DNA from: Acidobacteriota bacterium
Lineage (GTDB): Bacteria; Acidobacteriota; Vicinamibacteria; Vicinamibacterales; UBA2999
Direction of reading: 5' to 3'
Assembly: GCA_947478985.1 (NCBI GenBank)
Contig: CANJYC010000143.1
Span: forward strand, 1 to 5,588
Length of the DNA stretch: 5,588 nt
This document shows, piece by piece, positions 1-4,930 of the stretch; position 1 is the first letter of the stretch; each line of letters begins with the position of its first letter. Under the pieces are notes generated by a model. The model was given only the letters and a program-made list of their open reading frames with translations, searched no databases and was not told the DNA's origin. A program made the translations under genes and the position numbers.

Positions 1-1055
1 CCGGCCCACGGGTGGCGGCGTTCGAGCGCGCGTTCGCGAGATATACGGGAGCCGAACACGCTATTGCCCTGAATTCGTGCACCGCAGCCCTGCATCTGTC
101 GATGCTGGCCGCCGGCATCGGCCCCGGTGATGAGGTCATCACCACACCGCTGACGTTCTGCGCCACGGCAAACGTGGTCGTGCATGCGGGGGCCACGCCC
201 GTCTTTGCGGATGTGGACCCGGACACTTTCAATCTAGATCCACAGGCAGCCACCGCGGCCATGACATCGCGGACCCGCGCGCTGCTGCCGGTCCACTTTG
301 GCGGCCGGCCTGCGGACCTGGCGTCCTTTCGAGGATTGGCGCGGAAGAAAGACCTGACGCTGATCGAGGACGCGGCCCACTGTGTCGAGGGCATTGCGCA
401 GGGGCGCAAGGTCGGCTCGATCGGCGACTTCACCTGTTTCAGCTTCTACGCCACGAAGAACCTGACAACGGGTGAGGGGGGCATGGTCACCACCTCTGAT
501 GCGAAGGCCGCGGCCTTCATCCGAATGGCGTCCCTGCATGGCATGACCCGGAGCGCCTGGACGCGTGGGACGCACGGAGCGGCGGCCCAGTACGACGTGC
601 TCATGCCCGGCTTCAAATACAACATGATGGATCTGCAGGCCGCGATCGGCCTGCACCAGCTCGCGGCGATTGACGCGCGGCTCGTGCGTCGCAATGACAT
701 CTGGGCCCGCTACGACAGTGCCCTCGCCGGCTTGCCGCTCACGCGGCCGGCCCGTGTGCGTGAGGGGGACGTTCACGCGCGCCATCTCTACACCGTTCTC
801 GTGGATGAGCGGGCCGCCGGCATCAGCCGCGACCGCCTGCAGTCGCGGCTCGCCGAACGGGGTATCGCGACCAGCATTCACTTCCGCGCACTCCACCTCC
901 ACCCGTTCTACCAGGAGCGCTTTGGCCTTCGTCGGGGAATGTTTCCCGCGGCTGAAGCGATCTCCGATTCGACGCTGTCACTGCCACTCTCGGGGGCCAT
1001 GCCGCCCGAGGCGGTGGAACGCGTCATCGAGGCACTTCATGACGTCTTTGGCTGA
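1..1055 (+). CDS. DegT/DnrJ/EryC1/StrS sugar aminotransferase (PseC/SpsC-like), 5' partial
   Basis: PLP-dependent aminotransferase that would transfer an amino group, normally from glutamate, to C4 of a 4-keto-6-deoxy UDP-sugar in the cytosol. Counting from the GTG at 12, the visible motifs are NSCTAALHL (21-29), PLTFCATAN (46-54), EDAAH (119-123, with Asp120 as the expected pyridine-nitrogen contact), the PLP-lysine motif SFYATKNLTTGEGG with Lys149 (codon 456-458), and PGFKYNMMDLQAAIG near 200-215. The reading frame stays open to the left edge and reads Gly-Pro-Arg just before the GTG. That matches the family's usual 'tGPrVaeFE' segment, so GTG 12 is internal and roughly 30-40 N-terminal residues lie outside the window. 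The C-terminus is complete. The closest style is PseC/SpsC (nonulosonic acid or spore-coat sugar), which fits the PseG-like and cytidylyltransferase genes downstream. Other 3- or 4-aminosugar aminotransferases of the family cannot be excluded. The family call is very secure; the exact substrate is inferred. Confidence 0.93.
   Translation, partial: GPRVAAFERAFARYTGAEHAIALNSCTAALHLSMLAAGIGPGDEVITTPLTFCATANVVVHAGATPVFADVDPDTFNLDPQAATAAMTSRTRALLPVHFGGRPADLASFRGLARKKDLTLIEDAAHCVEGIAQGRKVGSIGDFTCFSFYATKNLTTGEGGMVTTSDAKAAAFIRMASLHGMTRSAWTRGTHGAAAQYDVLMPGFKYNMMDLQAAIGLHQLAAIDARLVRRNDIWARYDSALAGLPLTRPARVREGDVHARHLYTVLVDERAAGISRDRLQSRLAERGIATSIHFRALHLHPFYQERFGLRRGMFPAAEAISDSTLSLPLSGAMPPEAVERVIEALHDVFG
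1029..1032 (+). promoter_or_regulatory. Ribosome-binding site for the PseG-like gene
   Basis: GAGG lies six bases before the ATG at 1039, inside the end of the aminotransferase gene. It favours ATG 1039 over the in-frame GTG at 1063, which has no purine-rich stretch at the right distance. Confidence 0.5.
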
Positions 1056-1488
1056 CGCTCGCGTGTTGTTTGTCGCGGCGGCCGGTCCTCGCCGCGGATT
1101 CGGGCACCTGTCCCGATGCTTATCGTTCGCGCACGCGCTTGGGGTGCGTCCGCTCCTGGCAGTCGTGGGAAATCGGCACGCTGCGGAGACGGCTGTCGCG
1201 CTTGGCGCCGACGTCATCTCTGATGCCACACCGCTCCTCATCAGCCGGGTCCACCCGGACGTGGTCATCGTCGACGAGCCGGTCGCATCCCAGGCACGCC
1301 TCTGGGTGGACGCGGCCCGCAGAGCCGGCGCGCTGGCCGTCAGTGTCCACGATGACCTCGGCAATCGCGTGCTCATCGCCCTTGGCGGCAGCGCCCATGA
1401 CCGTTCCGTGGCCGCCGTGGCCGAAGCCCTCGTGGGGGCGCACCCCTACGCAGACGTGACATTCGAAGCCGCCTCGGCTGCGGCATAG
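1039..1488 (+). CDS. Short PseG-like UDP-sugar hydrolase homologue, probably a deleted or degenerate form
   Basis: A 149-residue protein resembling PseG, the GT-B-fold hydrolase that removes UDP from 2,4-diacetamido-2,4,6-trideoxy-L-altrose in pseudaminic acid synthesis. After a first beta strand (ARVLFVAAAG) comes GFGHLSRCL at about residues 20-28, matching PseG's GxGHxxR loop, whose His is the catalytic residue in studied PseG enzymes. VIVDEP (about 75-80) and the SVHDDLGN strand (about 101-108) follow the family's N-terminal domain. VLIALGGSAHDRS then resembles the start of the C-terminal UDP-binding domain ('f-GGsD-n'). Full PseG is about 275-350 residues. Here the interdomain stretch of about 50 residues and the last 100 or so residues are missing. 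No continuation is visible in another frame, as stops follow at once. The gene overlaps the aminotransferase by 17 bases and is 12 bases before the HAD gene, so it appears translated. Either it is a decayed remnant or a minimal variant. Loss of UDP-binding residues argues against normal activity. Confidence 0.68.
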   Translation: MTSLADARVLFVAAAGPRRGFGHLSRCLSFAHALGVRPLLAVVGNRHAAETAVALGADVISDATPLLISRVHPDVVIVDEPVASQARLWVDAARRAGALAVSVHDDLGNRVLIALGGSAHDRSVAAVAEALVGAHPYADVTFEAASAAA

Positions 1489-1491
1489 GAA

Positions 1492-1495
1492 GAGG
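1492..1495 (+). promoter_or_regulatory. Ribosome-binding site for the HAD gene
   Basis: GAGG, within the purine run AGGAAGAGG (1487-1495), lies five bases before GTG 1501. It supports the long form of the HAD protein rather than the ATG at 1588, which has only a weak upstream match. Confidence 0.6.
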
Positions 1496-1500
1496 ATCCC

Positions 1501-2310
1501 GTGAGTCTCGGACATATTCCCTGGGTTGAGCGGCTGCGGACGCCCGCGCGTCCCCCTCAGCCGTGGACGTCGGCGTCGTGGGCGGCCATGGGCGAACGCG
1601 AGCTGCCCGTCGGCCGGAGGCGCGGCGGGCGCGGGATCATCCTCGACCTCGATGACACGCTCTACCCGCGCGAGCGCTTCGTGAGCAGCGGCTTCGCCGC
1701 CGTGGCGGAGTTCCTTGCCACCGCGCATCAGGTTGATGCGCAGCGCGCCTTCGGTCTGCTCACTCGCGCGCACGCGGGTCCGCAGCACGGGCAGGAGTTC
1801 CAGTGGCTGTGCGACCGCACCGGTCTGTCACGAGAACTCGTACCGGTGATGCTCGATGTGTTCCGGCGGCACCTTCCCGCCATTCAGCTCAACAGCGGAG
1901 TGGCAGATGCACTCCGCGCGTTGCGGAGTGAGGGCTGGCGACTGGGCATCCTCACAAACGGACTGCCGTCCGTGCAGTTCCGGAAGGTCGCGGCGCTCGG
2001 GCTCGCGTCGCTGGTCGACGACATCGTCTACGCCGAGGAGCACGCCGTCGGCGGAAAGCCCAGCGCGGCCGCATTTCGAGCCATCCTGCGCGCGCTCGAT
2101 CTGGCACCGGAACAGTGCCTCTGCGTCGGCGACGACGTCGTTCGGGATATCCGTGGTGCGCGTGCCCTCGGCATGCGCACCGTCCGCCTCGTCCGCCCAG
2201 GCGCGCGTCTGGCCGCCTGTGACGAGGCCGACATGGTGATTCACTCGCTGCGGGAACTGCCCGGTGCCGCCGGCCTTGTCCACAGCATGACCGGCGAACA
2301 TGTCGCCTGA
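1501..2310 (+). CDS. HAD-superfamily hydrolase (HAD-IA type phosphatase)
   Basis: Cytosolic phosphatase of 269 residues with all four HAD motifs: motif I DLDDT (49-53, nucleophile Asp49, general acid Asp51), motif II ILTNG (Thr152), motif III GGKPS (Lys186), and motif IV VGDDVVRDIRGA (Asp211, Asp212 and Asp216). The segment between motifs I and II is the helical C1 cap of subclass IA, seen in phosphoglycolate- and sugar-phosphate phosphatases. HAD-IA proteins usually start within about ten residues of motif I. Here about 45 residues precede it, rich in Pro, Arg and Trp, and match no domain I recognise. GTG 1501 has a good ribosome-binding site, so the extension is probably real; ATG 1588 is the alternative. 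The gene lies between the PseG-like and ATP-grasp genes. HAD/ATP-grasp pairs are, from memory, common in polysaccharide and nonulosonate loci. A plausible role is dephosphorylating a sugar-phosphate intermediate, such as a nonulosonate-9-phosphate, but the substrate is not readable from sequence. Confidence 0.9.
   Translation: MSLGHIPWVERLRTPARPPQPWTSASWAAMGERELPVGRRRGGRGIILDLDDTLYPRERFVSSGFAAVAEFLATAHQVDAQRAFGLLTRAHAGPQHGQEFQWLCDRTGLSRELVPVMLDVFRRHLPAIQLNSGVADALRALRSEGWRLGILTNGLPSVQFRKVAALGLASLVDDIVYAEEHAVGGKPSAAAFRAILRALDLAPEQCLCVGDDVVRDIRGARALGMRTVRLVRPGARLAACDEADMVIHSLRELPGAAGLVHSMTGEHVA
1895..1930 (+). repeat. Three-part 8-base repeat able to form two exclusive hairpins
   Basis: GCGGAGTG occurs at 1895-1902 and again at 1923-1930, and its exact reverse complement CACTCCGC lies between them at 1910-1917. 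The middle copy can pair with the left (7-base loop) or the right (5-base loop) copy, but not both. It lies inside the HAD coding region, where the encoded residues (NSGVADALRALRSEGW) look like ordinary family sequence, so coincidence from GC-rich codon use is the default explanation. No T-tract follows, so it is not an intrinsic terminator. Confidence 0.5.
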
Positions 2311-2318
2311 TCGGGTGC

Positions 2319-2323
2319 GGGAG
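2319..2323 (+). promoter_or_regulatory. Ribosome-binding site for the ATP-grasp gene
   Basis: GGGAG lies eight bases before ATG 2332 in the 21-base gap after the HAD gene. This gap is the largest intergenic space in the window and holds no visible promoter or terminator. Confidence 0.5.
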
Positions 2324-2331
2324 CAGACGTC

Positions 2332-3345
2332 ATGAGAAGGCTCAATATCCTGTTGACGGCCGGATCGCGCCGCGTGGCGCTGGTTCAGGCGTTTCGCGCG
2401 GCCCTGCGATCGGTCGGCGTCCCGGGTTCGGTCATCGTGACCGACGTGAATCCGCTGTCACCGGCCGTGCACGTGGCCGACCGGTCGTATCGAGTGCCGA
2501 TGGCGACCGAGGACTCCTACGTGACGGAACTGCTGACCATCGTGGAGGCGGAGCGGGTCTCGCTCGTCGTGCCGACCATCGACGACGAGCTTCCGATCAT
2601 CGCCGCTGCACGTGCCGAGTTCCGCCGCGCTGGCGCGGTCGTGGCGTGCTCGTCACAGGAAGTGTCGGCACTGTGTAACGACAAGCACGCCACGTGCGTG
2701 CGTCTCATCGAGGGTGGCGTGTCGGCGGCGCGGTCGTACCTGCCCGCGCAGGTCTCTGAGGATCTGCCACTGCCGCTCTTCATCAAGCCGAGAGTGGGGC
2801 GCGGTGCCGTCGGCGCCTTCCCGGTCCACACCTACGACGAGCTCGACTTCTTTCTGCGCTACGTGCCGAAGCCGGTCGTGCAGGAGTATCTCGACGGTCC
2901 GGAGTTCACGATCGACGTGCTGTGCGATTTCGAGGGCACACCCCTGTCAATCGTGCCGCGGGAACGTGCCGTGATCCGCGCCGGCGTCACGGATCGGGGC
3001 CGTACGGTCCAGGATCCGCGCCTGATTGAACTCGCCCAGGCGGCCTGCGCGGTGTTGAAGTTTTCCGGCCCTATCAATATCCAGTGCCGCATGCGCGGCG
3101 ACCAGCCGGTGATCTTCGAAATCAACCCGCGCTTCTCCGGTGGCATTCCGCTCACAATTCACGCCGGGGCTGACTTTCCCGCGATGCTCGTCAGGCTGGC
3201 ACTCGGGCGCAAGGTTGAGCCCGCGATCGGACGGTTCAAGGAAGACCTCTGGATGAGCAGCTTCGAGCAGTCCTTCTTTCTTGACGGCGAGACCCTTGGC
3301 TTCGAGCCGTTCGGCGCCGAGACACGCATCGGTGAGGTGGCGTGA
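2332..3345 (+). CDS. ATP-grasp ligase, carbamoyl-phosphate-synthase-large-subunit-like
   Basis: A 337-residue cytosolic ATP-grasp enzyme. The family activates a carboxylate as an acyl-phosphate with ATP and joins it to an amine or other nucleophile. Order of parts: N-terminal Rossmann-like preATP domain (about 5-110, NILLTAGSRR then VIVTDVNPLSPAV and VVPTIDDE at 79-86); central domain from NDKHAT (116-121), with ATP-contact lysine in FIKPRVGRGAVG (Lys152) and the hinge region VVQEYLDGPEFTIDVL (182-197); C-terminal metal site INIQ (248-251) and FEINPRFSGG (262-271, Glu263 and Asn265 as metal ligands). The length fits stand-alone CarB-like proteins of polysaccharide and secondary-metabolite loci, and one CarB half is not enough for true carbamoyl-phosphate synthesis. 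Adjacent to a HAD phosphatase and sugar-nucleotide genes, it may acylate an amino sugar, for example with an amino acid, or make a precursor for such decoration. This role is inferred. All key residues are present, so it is probably active. Confidence 0.92.
   Translation: MRRLNILLTAGSRRVALVQAFRAALRSVGVPGSVIVTDVNPLSPAVHVADRSYRVPMATEDSYVTELLTIVEAERVSLVVPTIDDELPIIAAARAEFRRAGAVVACSSQEVSALCNDKHATCVRLIEGGVSAARSYLPAQVSEDLPLPLFIKPRVGRGAVGAFPVHTYDELDFFLRYVPKPVVQEYLDGPEFTIDVLCDFEGTPLSIVPRERAVIRAGVTDRGRTVQDPRLIELAQAACAVLKFSGPINIQCRMRGDQPVIFEINPRFSGGIPLTIHAGADFPAMLVRLALGRKVEPAIGRFKEDLWMSSFEQSFFLDGETLGFEPFGAETRIGEVA
3334..3337 (+). promoter_or_regulatory. Ribosome-binding site for the cytidylyltransferase gene
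   Basis: GAGG within GGTGAGG (3331-3337) is seven bases before ATG 3345 but only four before GTG 3342. It favours the ATG, whose A is the last base of the upstream TGA stop. Confidence 0.5.
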
Positions 3346-4076
3346 TGCGGAGCCACGCGGGCATCATCCTTCAGGCGCGGTACGCCTCATCCCGGCTGTT
3401 CGGCAAGGCGCTCGAGCCGATCGGTGGGCGATCGATCCTCGAGCACTGCATCAGACGTCTGATGCGGACCAACGTCGCGCGCGTGATCCTGGCCACCACG
3501 AACGAGCCAGAGGACGACGTGCTGGCGGTCATCGCGCAGCGCCTTGGCGCCTCGGTCTATCGTGGCGACACCCACGATGTGCTTGGACGCTTCTCGGCGG
3601 CCGCTGAGGCGTTCGACCTGGACCTGGTGTTGCGCGCGACCGGCGACAACCCGGCGGTGGACGTGCAGGCGCCTGGCCGCGTGCTCGCGGCTCTGCGCCT
3701 GACCGACGCGGATTATGTGTCCGAGGTCGGCCTGCCGCACGGCGCTGCTGTCGAAGGGATGACGGCCGCGGCGCTGCATCGTGCCGCCGCGCTCGCCGTC
3801 GCGCCGTACGATCGCGAGCACGTCACACCGTTTCTCAGGAACAACCCTGAACTGTTCAACGTGGCGACCGTCAACGCGCCGTCCGCGCTCAGGTGCCCGT
3901 CTCTGCGCCTGACGGTGGACACCGCTGCCGACCTGGACGCGCTGCGGGCCCTCTTCTTCCGTACGCGGTCCGACGACCCCTGGCTGGCAGCGCTGATCGC
4001 CGCGTCCTCGGCCATGCCGCAGCCGCTTGATCAGCGCCTCGCGACGCGGTCGATCGGTCAGCAGGAGGTTGCGTGA
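3345..4076 (+). CDS. SpsF-like cytidylyltransferase / NTP-transferase family protein
   Basis: A 243-residue member of the CMP-Kdo/NeuA/SpsF nucleotidyltransferase family (CTP_transf_3 type), which couples CTP to an acidic sugar to give the CMP-activated donor in the cytosol. Seen: N-terminal nucleotide-binding motif IILQARYASSRLFGK (7-21; family form about QARxxSxRLPGK, Lys21 conserved), VILATTNEPEDD (47-58), a metal-binding Asp in RATGDNP (Asp101), DREHVTPFL (156-164) and the C-terminal RLTVDTAADL (188-197). These last motifs are typical of the SpsF branch. In context it would activate a nonulosonic acid (CMP-Pse or CMP-Leg type) for transfer to flagellin or another acceptor. The usual Pro of RLPGK is Phe here. 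ATG 3345 overlaps the ATP-grasp stop by one base; GTG 3342 (four-base overlap) is the other possible start and adds one residue. Its own stop overlaps motA. Family is secure; the sugar substrate is inferred. Confidence 0.88.
   Translation: MRSHAGIILQARYASSRLFGKALEPIGGRSILEHCIRRLMRTNVARVILATTNEPEDDVLAVIAQRLGASVYRGDTHDVLGRFSAAAEAFDLDLVLRATGDNPAVDVQAPGRVLAALRLTDADYVSEVGLPHGAAVEGMTAAALHRAAALAVAPYDREHVTPFLRNNPELFNVATVNAPSALRCPSLRLTVDTAADLDALRALFFRTRSDDPWLAALIAASSAMPQPLDQRLATRSIGQQEVA
4063..4068 (+). promoter_or_regulatory. Strong ribosome-binding site for motA
   Basis: A perfect AGGAGG sits four bases before GTG 4073, within the last codons of the cytidylyltransferase gene. It is the strongest Shine-Dalgarno in the window and compensates for the GTG start, suggesting motA is translated well in addition to being coupled. 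Confidence 0.75.
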
Positions 4077-4930
4077 CCGAAGGCTCCTGGCGCGGGCGTC
4101 GCCGGCTTCCGCGGCTTGACCTGCTGTCGGTCGTCCTGGCGCCGCTCGGCGTCATGGTCATCCTGCTCGCGCATTGGATCGACGGGTCTGCGATCGGGGC
4201 CCTGTTTCAGGCCTCATCAGCGCTCGTGGTCGGTGGCGGCACGCTCGCGGCGGTGCTCATCAGTTTCTCGCCACGGGAGGTCCTGCGGGCAGTGCGCGCG
4301 GCCGGACGCTCCTTTCTGGCGCCTGTCGATGATCTCGACGTGATGGCCGCGACAATGGTGACGCTGGCGATTCGCTCGCACCGGCGTGGACTTCCCGCAC
4401 TCGAGCAGGAACTGGACACCATCGACGATCCCTTCCTCCGCGAAGGGCTCTCCCTGGTCGTTGACGGCACGGATCCGGTGATGATCGCCGAGGCCCTCGC
4501 GCTGGATTCCGGCGCGTGCGCCATCGCAGAGGATGGGCCCGCCCGGATCTTCGAGGCGGCAGCCGGTTATGCGCCGACCATGGGCATCATGGGCGCGGTC
4601 CTCGGGCTGATGCGCGTGATGGAGCACCTCGGGTCACCGGGCGTGCTCGGCGGCGGCATCGCGCTCGCCTTTGTGGCCACCGTCTATGGCGTCGGTATCG
4701 CCAACCTCCTGTTCCTGCCTATCGCGGGCCGGCTCCGTGAGCAGGCCGCGTATCAGGCACGGCGGCGTGAGCTCATCACGCACGGTCTGCAGGGGGTTCA
4801 GCAGCGACTGAATCCGCGTATGGTCGCCCACAAGCTGCGGGCCTTCTCGAGCCGCGTGCCCCGCATCGACGAACTCACGGCCGCCAACGTGCCGTCGCGC
4901 CAGGTGCGGGCACCACGGATGTCTGCATGA
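4073..4930 (+). CDS. motA: Flagellar motor stator protein MotA
   Basis: A 285-residue inner-membrane stator subunit that, with MotB, forms the ion channel driving flagellar rotation. Four hydrophobic segments are seen: about 17-34, 47-65, 163-184 and 194-217, with a large charged cytoplasmic loop between the second and third, the MotA layout. Hallmarks: YAPTMGIMGAVLGLM (166-180, Pro168 matching the essential E. coli Pro173), ATVYG (202-206) and NLLFLPIAGRL (211-221, Pro216 matching Pro222). The cytoplasmic loop carries RRGLPALE (104-111) and DDPFLREGLSLVVDG (118-132), the region contacting the rotor protein FliG. Glu111 matches E. coli Glu98, but the place of Arg90 is His103, with Arg104 and Arg105 beside it. 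Ala175 lies where E. coli MotA has Ala180 and sodium-driven PomA has Thr158, which leans towards a proton motor. It starts with GTG overlapping the upstream stop by four bases and overlaps motB by four. The motB partner excludes ExbB/TolQ. Confidence 0.95.
   Translation: MTEGSWRGRRRLPRLDLLSVVLAPLGVMVILLAHWIDGSAIGALFQASSALVVGGGTLAAVLISFSPREVLRAVRAAGRSFLAPVDDLDVMAATMVTLAIRSHRRGLPALEQELDTIDDPFLREGLSLVVDGTDPVMIAEALALDSGACAIAEDGPARIFEAAAGYAPTMGIMGAVLGLMRVMEHLGSPGVLGGGIALAFVATVYGVGIANLLFLPIAGRLREQAAYQARRRELITHGLQGVQQRLNPRMVAHKLRAFSSRVPRIDELTAANVPSRQVRAPRMSA

Noticed and set aside
12..14. GTG as the true start of the aminotransferase
   Set aside because: The frame continues open to the edge and the residues before it (Gly-Pro-Arg) match the conserved family segment; the family also needs about 30-40 more N-terminal residues.
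234..902. Minus-strand open frame of 222 codons opposite the aminotransferase
   Set aside because: It is the antisense shadow of a gene with clear catalytic motifs, and its own translation resembles no family.
670..1038. Long plus-strand open frame leading into the PseG-like gene, suggesting a longer or fused protein
   Set aside because: It overlaps the conserved aminotransferase C-terminus in another frame and its translation is a Ser/Arg/Pro-rich shadow; homology to PseG begins only after ATG 1039.
1466..1484. GC-rich inverted repeat at the end of the PseG-like gene as a terminator
   Set aside because: The stem is only about five bases and no T-run follows; the next gene begins 12 bases after the stop.
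1489..1620. A frameshift in which the missing PseG C-terminus continues into the next gene
   Set aside because: The frame shifted by one base meets a stop (TGA 1502-1504) almost at once, and the HAD frame upstream of motif I shows no PseG C-terminal pattern and is too short to hold the missing domain.
1120..1788. Minus-strand open frame of 222 codons
   Set aside because: It spans two real plus-strand genes, has His/Arg/Gly-rich low-quality translation and no recognisable motif; long antisense frames are expected in GC-rich DNA.
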